Shown here one piece after another: positions 42,175 through 52,716 of a stretch of DNA of 64,000 nucleotides. The DNA lies in the NCBI RefSeq assembly GCF_029945885.1, contig NZ_JAQSDK010000002.1, positions 62,001 through 126,000 on the forward strand, given 5' to 3'. The translations under genes were made by a program, and so were the position numbers. Each line of letters opens with the position of its first letter. The first letter of the stretch is position 1. The stretch is from Brevundimonas sp. GTDB lineage: Bacteria > Pseudomonadota > Alphaproteobacteria > Caulobacterales > Caulobacteraceae. The notes beneath the pieces are model-generated. The model was not told the DNA's origin. It made no database searches and worked only from the letters and a program-made list of their open reading frames with translations.

Positions 42175-42789
42175 TCAGCCCTTGGCCAGTTTAAGGAAGC
42201 GATCCATCAGTGCCGGGTCGGTTTTGAACACGCCGGTGAACCGGGTGGTCAGGGTCGAAACATGGCGATGGTGGACCCCACGGGTCGTCATGCACTGGTG
42301 TTCGGCGTCGATCAGCACGGCCACACCGGCCGGGGCCAGGTGCGAATCAAGGGCTGCGGCGATCTCCTGGGTCAGGGTCTCCTGGGTCTGGAGCCGTTTG
42401 GAGAAAATTTCGACGACCCGGGCGATCTTGGAGATGCCGACGACCTTTTCGGTCGGGATATAGGCGACATAGGCCTTGCCCAGGAACGGGGCCATATGGT
42501 GCTCGCAGTGGCTCTCGACCTCGATGTCGCGCAGCAGCACCATGTCGTCATAGCCCTGCACGTCCTCGAAGGTGCGCGACAGCTCCCTGGCCACATCGGC
42601 GTCATAGCCCTGGAACCAGTCGCCATAGGCGTCGACCACGCGGCGCGGCGTGTCGATCAGACCCTCGCGATCCGGATTGTCGCCGGCCCAGGCGATCAGG
42701 GTGCGCACGGCCTCCAGCGCCGTCTCGCGCGACGGGCGGGCCGGGGTCTCGTCACTGACCAGGACGGGTTTGACGGGGGTAAGGCTCAT
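42175..42789 (-). CDS. folE: GTP cyclohydrolase I
   Basis: 204-residue enzyme that converts GTP to dihydroneopterin triphosphate for folate synthesis. Zinc and catalytic residues appear in [22 protein letters not shown] and [14 protein letters not shown]. Length and C-terminal RFLKLA end are standard. It is divergent from cysS, sharing a 160-base gap. No other folate gene is adjacent. Confidence 0.96.
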   Translation of the reverse strand: MSLTPVKPVLVSDETPARPSRETALEAVRTLIAWAGDNPDREGLIDTPRRVVDAYGDWFQGYDADVARELSRTFEDVQGYDDMVLLRDIEVESHCEHHMAPFLGKAYVAYIPTEKVVGISKIARVVEIFSKRLQTQETLTQEIAAALDSHLAPAGVAVLIDAEHQCMTTRGVHHRHVSTLTTRFTGVFKTDPALMDRFLKLAKG

Positions 42790-42950
42790 GGTCTTTCTCG
42801 AAGCGACGAAGTAGCGCCGGGACGATGGTCCCGGATGGACGCGCGCCGCTCTCCCTTAAATACACCGGCCCGCTGTTCGCGGATGCGGTAGACCGGCTAT
42901 ATGGGAGACACCCTCCGTCCTGCAAGAAAACTGAAGGCCCCCCCGGCATT

Positions 42951-44360
42951 ATGACGCTGACGCTCCACGATACCCTGCACCGCGAAAAGCGCGTGTTCAC
43001 CCCGCGGGATCCGGACCGGGTGACCCTCTATGTCTGCGGGCCCACCGTCTATGATTTTGCCCATATCGGCAATGCGCGGCCGCCGGTGGTGTTCGACGTG
43101 CTGGTGCGGCTGCTGCGCCGGGAATACGGGGCCGACAGCGTCATCTATGCCCGCAACGTCACCGACGTGGACGACAAGATCAATGCGAAGGCGACGAAGG
43201 AGGGCACGCCGATCGGCGAGGTCACGGCCCGCTATGAGGCGGCCTATCTGGCCGACATGGCCTGCCTGAATGTGTCGCCGCCCGACATCGCCCCACACGT
43301 CACCGACCATATGGACGCCATCGTCGCCCAGATCGGCGCGATCCTCGAACAGAACTGCGCCTATGTGGCCGAAGGTCATGTGCTGTTCGACGTCTCGTCC
43401 TACGACACCTACGGCCGGCTGTCGGGGCGCAACCTCGACGACATGATCGCCGGGGCCCGGGTCGAGGTCGCCCCCTACAAGAAGAACCCTCACGACTTCG
43501 TGCTGTGGAAGCCGTCGAAAGAGGGTGAGCCCAGCTGGCCGTCGCCGTGGGGCGCGGGTCGGCCCGGCTGGCATATCGAATGCTCGGCCATGATCGAGGA
43601 GACCCTGGGCCTGCCGATCGACATCCACGGCGGCGGCATCGACCTGGTGTTTCCGCACCATGAGAACGAGATAGCCCAGGGCGTCTGCGCCCACGGCCAT
43701 GCCCATGATCCCGAGGCCCATGCGGAATACGCCCGCTACTGGATGCACAACGGCTTCCTGACCGTCGACGCCGAGAAGATGTCCAAGTCGGTCGGCAATG
43801 TCCTGCTGCTGCACGACCTGGTCCAGGCGATGCCGGGCGAGGTGGTGCGCTGGGCCCTGCTGAGCGCCCATTACCGCCAGCCGCTGGACTGGAACCAGGA
43901 CCTGCTGGACCAGTCCAGGAAGAACCTCGACCGGCTGTATGGCGCGCTGCGCCGGGCCGCCGACGTTGAGCCGCTGGGCGACATGCCGTCGCCCGAGTTC
44001 ATCGAGGCCATTTCGGACGACCTGAACACCCCGGGGGCCATGGCCACGATGTTCGCCCTGTCCAGCGAGATCGAGCGCGCCATGACCGCGGGCGACCTGC
44101 AGGCGGTCGGAATCGCCAAGGCCGAGTTGATGGCCTCGGGGGCGATTCTGGGCGTGCTGCTGTCGACGCCGGACCAGTGGTTCGAGAGCGGCGTGGACGA
44201 TGCACTGCGGGTCGAGGTCGAGGCCCTGCTGGCCGAGCGGGTCACCGCCCGCGCCGCCAAGGACTGGGCCGAGGCCGACCGCATCCGCGACCGGCTGAAC
44301 GCCCTGAACGTGGTGGTGATGGACAGCCCCGCCGGGGCGACCTGGCGGCTGAAGGGCTAG
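42951..44360 (+). CDS. cysS: Cysteinyl-tRNA synthetase
   Basis: 469-residue class I synthetase. The zinc-binding start VTLYVCGPTVYD and HIGN variant of HIGH (AHIGNARPP) come near residues 24-45, and KMSKS is in AEKMSKSVGN near residue 278. The ATG at 42951 is preferred over an upstream in-frame ATG at 42825 because family similarity begins there. About 2.4 kb downstream lies a tRNA-Cys-like locus, though with opposite-strand genes between. Confidence 0.97.
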   Translation: MTLTLHDTLHREKRVFTPRDPDRVTLYVCGPTVYDFAHIGNARPPVVFDVLVRLLRREYGADSVIYARNVTDVDDKINAKATKEGTPIGEVTARYEAAYLADMACLNVSPPDIAPHVTDHMDAIVAQIGAILEQNCAYVAEGHVLFDVSSYDTYGRLSGRNLDDMIAGARVEVAPYKKNPHDFVLWKPSKEGEPSWPSPWGAGRPGWHIECSAMIEETLGLPIDIHGGGIDLVFPHHENEIAQGVCAHGHAHDPEAHAEYARYWMHNGFLTVDAEKMSKSVGNVLLLHDLVQAMPGEVVRWALLSAHYRQPLDWNQDLLDQSRKNLDRLYGALRRAADVEPLGDMPSPEFIEAISDDLNTPGAMATMFALSSEIERAMTAGDLQAVGIAKAELMASGAILGVLLSTPDQWFESGVDDALRVEVEALLAERVTARAAKDWAEADRIRDRLNALNVVVMDSPAGATWRLKG

Positions 44361-44378
44361 GGGCCGGGTCCCGCGGCG

Positions 44379-45326
44379 TCAGGCGTCCGGCACGTCTGCG
44401 CGCCCGAACACGGACCAGCCGGTGCGCATCGCCAGCCGCTCCAGCGCCAGGGTGCCGAGCTGGGAATTGCCCTGGGCGTTGAGGCCGGGTGACCAGACGG
44501 CGATCGAGGCACGTCCGGGGGCCACGGCCAGGATGCCGCCGCCGACCCCGGACTTGCCGGGCAGGCCGACCCGGAAGGCGAAGTCGCCACTGGCGTCATA
44601 GTGGCCGCAGGTCAGCATCAGGGCATTGATCCGCCGGGCGCGGGCTTCCGAGACGACGCGGTGGCCACTGGTCGGGTTGCGACCGCCCGCCATCAGGTAG
44701 CGACCGGCCATGGCCAGCTGGCGGCAGCTCATCGCCACCGCGCACTGGCCGAAATAGAGGGCGAGGACGTCCTCGGGCGCGTGATTCAGATTGCCGAACG
44801 ACTTCATGTAGTTGGCCAGGGCGACGTTGCGGAAGCCGGTCTGTGCCTCGCTTCCGGCGACCTCGACATCGACGGCAATCGTCTCGTCATCGGCCAGATG
44901 GCGGATGAAATTGATCAGTTCGGCCAGGGAGGCGCGCGGGGCGCTGCGGCCGAGGTTCACATCGGCGACGACGATGGCCCCGGCGTTGATGAAGGGATTC
45001 CTCGGAATGCCATGCTCCGACTCCAGCTGGACGATGGAGTTGAAGGCGCTGCCCGAGGGCTCGCGACCGACGCGGTCCCACAGCTGGTCGCCGACCCGGC
45101 CCAGGGCCAGGGTCAGGGCGAAGACCTTGGAGACGCTCTGCAGCGAGAACAGCGCATCGGCCGACCCGCCGGTGAAGACGCCGCCGTCGGCGGTGACGAC
45201 CGCCATGCCGAACTGACCGGGATCGACCCGGGCCAGCGGCGGAATGTAGTCAGCGGGCCGCCCGCGGTCGGGGGCGGCCCGCATCTCTTCGGCGATTTCG
45301 GCCACGATGGCCGTCAGGTCGGGCAT
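44379..45326 (-). CDS. glsA: Glutaminase
   Basis: 315-residue serine-dependent beta-lactamase-like glutaminase that converts glutamine to glutamate and ammonia. The SxxK motif is in [12 protein letters not shown], and [22 protein letters not shown] and [18 protein letters not shown] complete the family pattern. The stop is 18 bases from the cysS stop, tail to tail. Normal length, cytoplasmic. Confidence 0.95.
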   Translation of the reverse strand: MPDLTAIVAEIAEEMRAAPDRGRPADYIPPLARVDPGQFGMAVVTADGGVFTGGSADALFSLQSVSKVFALTLALGRVGDQLWDRVGREPSGSAFNSIVQLESEHGIPRNPFINAGAIVVADVNLGRSAPRASLAELINFIRHLADDETIAVDVEVAGSEAQTGFRNVALANYMKSFGNLNHAPEDVLALYFGQCAVAMSCRQLAMAGRYLMAGGRNPTSGHRVVSEARARRINALMLTCGHYDASGDFAFRVGLPGKSGVGGGILAVAPGRASIAVWSPGLNAQGNSQLGTLALERLAMRTGWSVFGRADVPDA

Positions 45327-45358
45327 GGATTCGGTGACTCGGCGACCGGCGGGGGCCT

Positions 45359-46651
45359 CTAGCGCGCGCTCATCAGCTCATTGGCCAGTTCGGCGGTCAG
45401 ATAGCCGTCGGCGACCCGGCCGTTGGCCATCTGCCAGCGGCGCAGGGCGGCGCGGGTGTTGGAGCCGATGACGCCGTCGATGCCCTGGGTGTCATAGCCG
45501 CGCCGCGTCAGGGCCGCCTGGGTGCCGATGCGCTGCTCGCGCGACAGGGGGGCGTCGTCGGGCCAGGTGCCGACCAGACCGGGCTTGCCGGCGATGCCGT
45601 CGGCGGTCAGGCCGATGGCCAGGGCGTAGCTGACCGAATTGTTGTAGCGGCGGATCACATAGTGGTTGGGCAGGGCCAGGAAGGCGGGCCCGCGCGCGCC
45701 CTGGGGCAGCAGCAGGGTGGCGTCCTCGGCCGCTTCGGCCTCGGTCGGGCTGCCGCCGCCGGCCAGGGTCACGCCCCGGGCGGCCCAGAATTGCCACGGA
45801 TGTTTGGGCCCCTCGGCCTCGGCGTAATCGAAATCGGCCGGCAGGGTGACCTCATATCCCCAGGCCTGACCGCGCTTCCAGCCGGCCTGGGCCAGCAGGT
45901 TGGCGGCCGAGGCCAGGGCGTCGGCTTCCGAGCCCCAGATGTCGACCTTGCCGTCGCCGTTCTGGTCGATGCCGAGGCGCAGATAGTTGTCGGGCATGAA
46001 CTGGGTCTGGCCCATGGCCCCGGCCCAGCTGCCCTTGAGGCCGGCGCGGTCGCGGCGGCCGTCGATGACGATGTCCAGCGCGTCCTTCAGCTGGGCCTCG
46101 GCCCAGTCACGACGGCGGCCGTCGAAGGCCAGGGTGGCGAGCGAGCGGATCACATCATGGTCGCCCTGGACCTGGCCGAAACTGCTCTCATTGGCCCAGA
46201 TTGACACCAGGATCTCGGCCGGGACGCCGAATCGCTGGGTCACTTCCCACGGCACCCGGTCATAGCGCTGGCGCGCCTGGGCGATTCGCGCCGGGCTGGC
46301 GGCATTCTGGATATAGGCCCCGGCGGGGCGGCTGAACTCGGGCTGGTTGCGGTCGAGGCGCAGGACGGTGGCATCGGGGGTCAGTCCGGCCAGCTCGCGC
46401 TCATAGGCGGCGCGGCGGCTGCCGCCGTGACGGGACAGGAACCCCTGTTTCCAGCCCTCGAACCCGGCCTGGTCGGCGGCGTCGGGCAGGGGCGGCACCG
46501 GGGCGGGTGTCGGCGCGGGCGTCGGGACGGACGCCGGCGGCGTCGCGGTCGGGCCGGGCAGGGGGGGCAGACTCGCAGGCAGCATCGGCGCGCAAGCGGC
46601 GACGCAGCCGATGAGAAGGAGGCGAGAGCTGAACCGCATGACCTTGGACAT
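45359..46651 (-). CDS. MltB-like lytic transglycosylase lipoprotein
   Basis: 430-residue lipoprotein: signal with CVAAC lipobox (near residue 20), a Pro/Ala-rich linker, the transglycosylase domain with the catalytic Glu in [29 protein letters not shown] and [17 protein letters not shown], and a C-terminal peptidoglycan-binding domain ([25 protein letters not shown]). The ATG at 46651 is preceded by GAGG. It cleaves glycan strands and releases anhydro-muropeptides. Convergent-adjacent to glsA, 32 bases apart. Confidence 0.92.
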   Translation of the reverse strand: MSKVMRFSSRLLLIGCVAACAPMLPASLPPLPGPTATPPASVPTPAPTPAPVPPLPDAADQAGFEGWKQGFLSRHGGSRRAAYERELAGLTPDATVLRLDRNQPEFSRPAGAYIQNAASPARIAQARQRYDRVPWEVTQRFGVPAEILVSIWANESSFGQVQGDHDVIRSLATLAFDGRRRDWAEAQLKDALDIVIDGRRDRAGLKGSWAGAMGQTQFMPDNYLRLGIDQNGDGKVDIWGSEADALASAANLLAQAGWKRGQAWGYEVTLPADFDYAEAEGPKHPWQFWAARGVTLAGGGSPTEAEAAEDATLLLPQGARGPAFLALPNHYVIRRYNNSVSYALAIGLTADGIAGKPGLVGTWPDDAPLSREQRIGTQAALTRRGYDTQGIDGVIGSNTRAALRRWQMANGRVADGYLTAELANELMSAR

Positions 46652-46802
46652 ATATCCTCGACGACAACCTGAATATCGCTAGCGCGCGACTGGTGAATAT
46701 GTTGCCCGATCATGGCGGACAAGGCGTGAAGGCGGCGCTAACCACAACGATAAACCCTGTCGCAGGATGTCGCAGTCTAGTCTGCGTCTGTCCTACCCAG
46801 AC

Positions 46803-46879
46803 GGCCCGGTGGCGGAGTGGTGACGCGGCGGGGGTGCAACCCCGCAGACCCTCCGTTCGACCCGGAGGCCGGGCCTCCA
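46803..46879 (+). tRNA. tRNA-Cys (GCA)-like gene with irregular geometry
   Basis: Acceptor stem GGCCCGG/CCGGGCC, discriminator T and encoded CCA, D arm GCG/CGC with GG, TTCGACC T loop and anticodon GCA preceded by T and followed by A. The order and several invariant bases (T8, A14, GG, TTC, A58) fit tRNA-Cys, including the TGGCGGAGTGGTGACGC block. Two deviations: between acceptor and D arm to anticodon stem there is one extra base, giving an 8-base anticodon loop (GGTGCAAC) around a GCGGG/CCCGC stem, or a 6-bp stem with a 6-base loop; and the T stem plus acceptor adds to 13 bp. It may be a pseudogene or atypical tRNA. Confidence 0.6.
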
Positions 46880-46897
46880 TCCTTGTGGGGCGCTAAC

Positions 46898-46918
46898 GCG
46901 AGGGACGCGGTCCCTCGC
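46898..46918. terminator. Hairpin after the tRNA-Cys-like gene
   Basis: Perfect 9-bp stem GCGAGGGAC/GTCCCTCGC with a 3-base loop, 18 bases after the CCA. No T tract follows, so it is a weak or processing-related terminator candidate. Confidence 0.45.
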
Positions 46919-46942
46919 TGCCTGAGCGCGGTCAACTTCGTA

Positions 46943-47659
46943 TCAGCAATGCTCACGTTCAGGGTCGCCGCGCGGGTGGCGGGCCAGACAGGCGTCGTAT
47001 GTGGCCATACGGGCCCGACCCTTCGCATTCTCCGCCTCCGCGTAGGCCACGCCGTCGCTGCGGCTCCAGATCTCGGCCTGTGCGGCGGTCTCCATCACGG
47101 GCGAAATGTTCGCGCCGCCGCCGGTCCTGCGGGCGACGGCCACAAATCCGGCGTCCTGCGGCACAGGGATGATGGCCCAGTCCGAGCCGCGTTCAGACCA
47201 GAGGGCCTTGAGCGGGCCGTCGACAAGAGGAATCTCGGTGACATTCGCGGGCGTCGCGGGACGGTCGCGGGGCTGGCAGAACCGCAGAACCAGTTGCTTT
47301 TCGAAGGCGGCATCGACCCAGGCTTTCGTGCTGTCCTGGCTCGGAACAGGCAGGACAGCGTAAGGCGAGGAGAAATTCAGTACGGCGAAGGGTACGACCC
47401 CTGACCCGGGACCGAGATCGATCCAGCCGCAAGCTGTGGCGCGCGCATCCTTGGTCTGTATTGAAACCACCCGCGCGATTTGCGGGTCGGGAGCCTGGGC
47501 AACGACGGCGGCTCCAGCCTCCGCGGCCCATTTCAGGCTGGCCTGCCTTTCCGAGCGCGCCTCGAGCCAGTTGCCGGCGACGAACCAACCGATGACCGCG
47601 AGCACAATGGCCGCTGCGGCCACCTTGTATCTGGCGGCCTCAATTTTTCGACGCGCCAT
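46943..47659 (-). CDS. Membrane-anchored protein of unknown function
   Basis: 238-residue protein with a basic N-terminus, one membrane helix ([19 protein letters not shown], residues about 14-32) and a large extracytoplasmic part containing four or more cysteines ([25 protein letters not shown]). The C-terminal [15 protein letters not shown] suggests a disulfide or heme-independent fold. I do not recognise the family. It stands alone between the tRNA locus and rpmJ and is divergent from rpmJ. Confidence 0.62.
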   Translation of the reverse strand: MARRKIEAARYKVAAAAIVLAVIGWFVAGNWLEARSERQASLKWAAEAGAAVVAQAPDPQIARVVSIQTKDARATACGWIDLGPGSGVVPFAVLNFSSPYAVLPVPSQDSTKAWVDAAFEKQLVLRFCQPRDRPATPANVTEIPLVDGPLKALWSERGSDWAIIPVPQDAGFVAVARRTGGGANISPVMETAAQAEIWSRSDGVAYAEAENAKGRARMATYDACLARHPRGDPEREHC

Positions 47660-47729
47660 GGAAGTCCCCCCGGGTTATGCTTGTATAGCGTACCGCGTCA
47701 GCGGCGCACGACCAGACGCCATCTGCCCG

Positions 47730-47757
47730 TTGACGTTTTCGCCAAGCCTCTCTATAC
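47730..47757 (+). promoter_or_regulatory. Predicted sigma-70 promoter of rpmJ
   Basis: TTGACG (47730-47735) and CTATAC (47752-47757) with 16 bases between, 65 bases upstream of the rpmJ start. Matches in both boxes are good for a high-GC genome. Confidence 0.55.
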
Positions 47758-47822
47758 GCACCGCTCCGCCGCGAGGTCCGACTTCGCGGCTCGTTTATTT
47801 TGCATTGCCCCAGGACAAGACC

Positions 47823-47948
47823 ATGAAGGTCCGTAGCTCGCTCAAGTCGCTCAAGGGTCGCCATCGCGACTGCAAGATCGTTCGCCGCAAGGGCGTGGTC
47901 TATGTGATCAACAAGACCGACCCGCGCTTCAAGGCGAAGCAGGGCTAG
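47823..47948 (+). CDS. rpmJ: 50S ribosomal protein L36
   Basis: 41-residue ribosomal protein beginning [20 protein letters not shown] and ending DPRFKAKQG. It is the longer, alphaproteobacterial type with one Cys where the zinc-binding form has four ligands, so it is a zinc-independent (C-minus) version. Preceded by the promoter at 47730 and followed by a strong terminator at 48016. Very secure. Confidence 0.96.
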   Translation: MKVRSSLKSLKGRHRDCKIVRRKGVVYVINKTDPRFKAKQG

Positions 47949-48015
47949 GGACCGCGACTGCCGGTCCGTCGCCGCGCGACGGACGGTAACGCATCCGGGT
48001 CTGAACTACCCACAG

Positions 48016-48043
48016 GGTCGCGGACATTGTCCGCGGCCTTTTT
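48016..48043 (+). terminator. Rho-independent terminator of rpmJ
   Basis: A 10-bp stem (GGTCGCGGAC/GTCCGCGGCC with one wobble pair), ATT loop, then TTTTT. It lies 68 bases after the rpmJ stop. A further perfect hairpin of the CCGTCG type is found between, at about 47963-47989. Confidence 0.85.
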
Positions 48044-48121
48044 CGTGCCTGCCGTTGAGCGTTTCGCCCCGGTATGGTTAGCGTCCGCGCCTGAGTTTTT
48101 TACTGACCCGAGGAGTTCCCC

Positions 48122-48397
48122 ATGGCCGATGACGCCACATTCGACGCCAGCCCGGACATCCTCAACGCCACGGCCCAGGGCCGTCTGCGCACCATCATCG
48201 AACGCCTCGAGCGCCTCGAAGAGGACAAGGCCGCCATCATGGCCGACATGAAGGAGGTCTTCCTCGAGGCCAAGGGCGAGGGCTACGACGTCAAGATCCT
48301 GCGCAAGGTCATCCGCATCCGCAAACAGGACAAGGCCAAGCGCCAGGAAGAGGATGCGATCCTCGACCTCTATATGTCGGCGCTCGGCGAAATCTGA
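48122..48397 (+). CDS. gapR: GapR-family nucleoid protein (DUF2312)
   Basis: 91-residue mostly helical, acidic/basic protein: ATAQGRLRTIIERLERLEEDKAAIMADMKEVFLEAKGEGYDVKILRKVIRIRKQDKAKRQEEDAILDLYMSALG. This is the DUF2312/UPF0335 family, shown in Caulobacter to bind overtwisted AT-rich DNA and help replication. Full-length with the expected coiled coil (residues about 20-55) and basic DNA-binding loop (VIRIRKQDKAKRQ). Start preceded by GAGGAG. A heptamer-repeat hairpin follows. Confidence 0.93.
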   Translation: MADDATFDASPDILNATAQGRLRTIIERLERLEEDKAAIMADMKEVFLEAKGEGYDVKILRKVIRIRKQDKAKRQEEDAILDLYMSALGEI

Positions 48398-48407
48398 AGC
48401 CGAGGAA

Positions 48408-48513
48408 TTAGGGCTTAGGGCTTAGGTCTTGGGAAGCAGGTCGGCGGGTGCCAACGCGGGCAGGGCAGGTGTAGGCTTCTTTCCAAGCCCTAAGCCCTAA
48501 GACCTAAGCCCTA
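48408..48513. repeat. Heptamer-repeat inverted hairpin
   Basis: Left arm (48408-48436) is TTAGGGC TTAGGGC TTAGGTC TTGGGAAG; the right arm (48476-48513) is an inverted version with one extra heptamer. The unit TTAGGGC (variant TTAGGTC) repeats three to four times per arm. It ends 7 bases before the next start codon and could fold over its ribosome-binding site. Confidence 0.85.
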
Positions 48514-48519
48514 CACCCA

Positions 48520-48843
48520 ATGAAACCCAAGCGGCCCGTCAGCCCGTTCGAAGCCCAGCGTCAGGCCGCGCAGCGCGCCGCCCTCAACGCCCTGAAGCGC
48601 GCCCGCCGCTCGGCCGAGAAGGCGGGCGTTTCGCTGTCTGAATGGGAGGGCGAGTTCCTCGAATCGGTCGGCGACCGCATCCAGACCTACGGCCGCGCCT
48701 TCGGCGACCCCGAAAAGGGCGCGCCCGGCCAGGCCCTGTCGTCGATGCAGGGCCGCAAGCTCAAGGAAATCACCGCCAAGGCGAAGGGCGAGGCACCGAA
48801 ACGGCGCTGGGGGCGGAAGCCGCCGCCGGGGGCTGAGGAGTAG
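48520..48843 (+). CDS. Small basic protein of unknown function
   Basis: 107-residue protein starting MKPKRPVSPFEAQRQAAQRAALNALKRARRSAEKAGVSLSEWEGEFLESVGDRIQTYGRAFGDPEKGAPGQALSSMQGRKLKEI. Helical, with basic ends and an acidic centre, no membrane segment. Likely cytoplasmic, but the family is unknown to me. The start is close to the repeat at 48408-48513. It converges with the TacA-like gene at a CCCTCTCCC hairpin (48856-48878). Confidence 0.68.
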   Translation: MKPKRPVSPFEAQRQAAQRAALNALKRARRSAEKAGVSLSEWEGEFLESVGDRIQTYGRAFGDPEKGAPGQALSSMQGRKLKEITAKAKGEAPKRRWGRKPPPGAEE

Positions 48844-48855
48844 GGCCAACGTCAT

Positions 48856-48878
48856 TCCCTCTCCCGCCGGGAGAGGGA
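48856..48878. terminator. Hairpin between convergent genes
   Basis: TCCCTCTCCC-GCC-GGGAGAGGGA, a perfect 10-bp stem with a 3-base loop, 13 bases after one stop codon and 8 before the other. No T tract. It could serve both strands. Confidence 0.5.
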
Positions 48879-48885
48879 GGGGCGT

Positions 48886-50364
<1,479 letters not shown>

Positions 50365-50851
50365 GGCGGAAACACCCCTTGTCATCACCGGTTACGGCCT
50401 GTCCTCATTCAAGCGGGACTGGCTCGTTTCGGGACGGTTTTACCCCCGGCAAGGTGAAGATCGGGTTGTCCGGGGTGGTGAGCGGGGGGTTAACGGTGGG
50501 GGGCGACTGCTGTGGGCGAAGGTTTGCCGCCCCGGCCGGCTGGCGTTGTCGTTCGGCGTTCCGAGGCGGCACCCTCGCCCTTTCATGACCCTGAAGACGA
50601 GACCGACGCCGTGCGACCGGCGGTTAAGGCCGCGCTGGAGGAAAGGCTGCGGCAGATGCCGGCCGTTGCCGACACGGTCGCCGGCTGGCCCGTGACCGGG
50701 CTGAAGGCGGACAAGGCCTTTCTCGACGCCGCGTCGGGCGACTGACGCGCGTCGACGCCTCGGCCTCGCGCGTCATTCAGCTCTACGAGGGCGATGGCTT
50801 CAGCCGGAGGGATATCGACGGGCTGACCGCGAAACCCTGACGGTCGCGCAT
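50365..50851. other. Intergenic region with a possible gene remnant
   Basis: About 490 bases between divergent-start and convergent genes. Two adjacent plus-strand pieces look like one broken small protein: 50611-50745 gives VRPAVKAALEERLRQMPAVADTVAGWPVTGLKADKAFLDAASGD and stops; 50749-50840 in another frame gives RVDASASRVIQLYEGDGFSRRDIDGLTAKP. They would join by a frameshift. No family is recognised and the first 200 bases show nothing clear. Confidence 0.4.
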
Positions 50852-52660
50852 TCAGCCTTTGCAGGGTTCGCCCGGTTCAATCCGCATCCGGGTCGAGCCA
50901 TCCAGCGACAGGTCGGCCCAGAGCGGGGCCACCGGCTTCACGGTTCCAGCCTTCAAGGCGACGCGCGGATCGATCCGCGTCTCGCCGGGGCAGAACGGCT
51001 GGGAGCCACGCCCGGTCGCGATCCAACCGCCGTCGTCGGCGCGAACATACATGGTCAGGCTGTTCTGCCGGGCGAGCAGGATTTCCGGACGCCCGTCGCC
51101 GTTCATATCCATCAGGGCGCCGACACACTCGCCGGGCTTGCTGCAACTGGCGCGGTCGTCATCGGCCGGAACCGCCGCCGTGAACTCGGCGGGCAGGAGG
51201 GTTGTCGTCGGCCAGGCTTCGATGACCGGTGTGACGTCAGGCGCGCCGGCCGCTTCGTTGCCATAGCGATCCTCGGCGGCCTGCGCCGTCTTCGCCCGGG
51301 TGGCGATCTCGGCATTGGTCGAGGCCGCCAGTCGGGCGAGGGCGGCCTCGCCGGCGCGGCCGCTTTCGAAGCGCAGGAAGCGATAGTCGAATTTCTCGGG
51401 CGTCACCGCGCCGCGCGCCAGCCGGGCCGTCTGGTCCGCCACCGACAGCCGGGCCGGGTCGGCCAGGGGGCTGAACAGGGCCAGGATGACGCCGACGCTG
51501 AGGACGGCGGTGGCGACATTGGTCGGCTCCAGCGGGCGCATCCAGTCGGCACGCCGCCAGAAGGGCTGCAGGGCGGCAAAACCGTAGCCGGCGGCATAGC
51601 CGATCCCGATCACGGTACAGGCCACGGCGATGATCCGGTCCGGGGTCAGGCCATACTGGCCGATGCGCAGGGCCAGACCCCAGACGGCGATGGCCATCAG
51701 CGGTGTCAGCAGCACCCCGGCCACGCGCACGGCGATGCGCAGCACGAGCGGCGGCAGGTTGTCGGCCAGGCCGTCCTGATAGGCGGTGTTGATCAGAATG
51801 ATCAGGATCGCCGCCGCCGACAGCACCAGGGCGGTGGCGCTGCCCGTGTCCCACAGACCGTCGAGGCCGGTGAAGGGCAGGGCGGCGAGGAAGCCGGCCA
51901 CCAGCACGGTGATGACCAGCAGCAGCCAGGACAGCAGCATCAGCACCACCGAGCGCACGCCGCGGATCAGGGCGTCGCGCACATCGGTCAGCTGCACGGC
52001 GATGGCGAAGGCCAGGGTGGTGACCGGAATGGCGAACCATTCTTTTTGCAGCAGGTCCTCGAGGAATTTCAGCCCGATGATGTTGAACAGGGCCGCGCCC
52101 AGATACAGCAGGATCCAGAAGGCCCCGGTGAAGCCGATCGACAGGGCCAGCTGGACCCCGGCCTTCCAGGCGGTGTCGAAATAGGCGGGGAAGGGGGCGA
52201 CCCGCCGCCGGGCCTGATCCGCCGGCACCACCAGATGATGGGCGATGAACAGGGCGGCGGCGGTGAAGGCCAGCATCGGACCGCTGAGGAAGGGCGGGTT
52301 GTTGAGGTCGCCGAACGACTGGCGCGCCACATCATGCCAGGCCAGCCCGGCCAGGGAGGCGCCGGCCACGAGCGTCCAGATCGCCAGGGTGGTCAGGCGC
52401 AGCCGTCCCACCCCGGCCAGCAACACCACGGGCAGGAAGGCGGCGACCAGCAACAGGGGCCCGAACAGGGTCGGGATGGTGGCCGGCCAGGCGCGGACGG
52501 CATCCTCGCCGTAGCCGGTGCCGACCGAACGCCACAGCAGATACAGGATGATGCCCTGGGCCAGGCCGATGCCGATACGGACGGCCGCCAGACCGCGCCG
52601 GTCGCCGGTGGTCAGGCTGGAGCGGCCGGTGCCGGTCTCGTTGTCGCCGAAAATGGTCAT
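50852..52660 (-). CDS. DUF4153 membrane protein
   Basis: 602-residue integral membrane protein with about twelve helices in residues 20-430 and a C-terminal soluble part. The segment HHLVVPADQARRRVAPFPAYFDTAWKAGVQLALS and neighbouring helices fit DUF4153. The C-terminal region contains DMNGDGRPEILL, a calcium-binding-like FG-GAP/EF-hand sequence, in an extracytoplasmic position. The longer frame upstream to 52804 overlaps the DUF1203 gene and is excluded. Function unknown. Confidence 0.8.
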   Translation of the reverse strand: MTIFGDNETGTGRSSLTTGDRRGLAAVRIGIGLAQGIILYLLWRSVGTGYGEDAVRAWPATIPTLFGPLLLVAAFLPVVLLAGVGRLRLTTLAIWTLVAGASLAGLAWHDVARQSFGDLNNPPFLSGPMLAFTAAALFIAHHLVVPADQARRRVAPFPAYFDTAWKAGVQLALSIGFTGAFWILLYLGAALFNIIGLKFLEDLLQKEWFAIPVTTLAFAIAVQLTDVRDALIRGVRSVVLMLLSWLLLVITVLVAGFLAALPFTGLDGLWDTGSATALVLSAAAILIILINTAYQDGLADNLPPLVLRIAVRVAGVLLTPLMAIAVWGLALRIGQYGLTPDRIIAVACTVIGIGYAAGYGFAALQPFWRRADWMRPLEPTNVATAVLSVGVILALFSPLADPARLSVADQTARLARGAVTPEKFDYRFLRFESGRAGEAALARLAASTNAEIATRAKTAQAAEDRYGNEAAGAPDVTPVIEAWPTTTLLPAEFTAAVPADDDRASCSKPGECVGALMDMNGDGRPEILLARQNSLTMYVRADDGGWIATGRGSQPFCPGETRIDPRVALKAGTVKPVAPLWADLSLDGSTRMRIEPGEPCKG

Positions 52661-52716
52661 GCGCGTTTCCCCCGATACCGGAGGTTGCCTTCCACGCGGG
52701 GCAATTGAAAGGGCGG

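Noticed and set aside
48408..48513. Telomere-like repeat because of TTAGGG
   Set aside because: The unit is a heptamer (TTAGGGC) in an inverted hairpin within a chromosome; no terminus.
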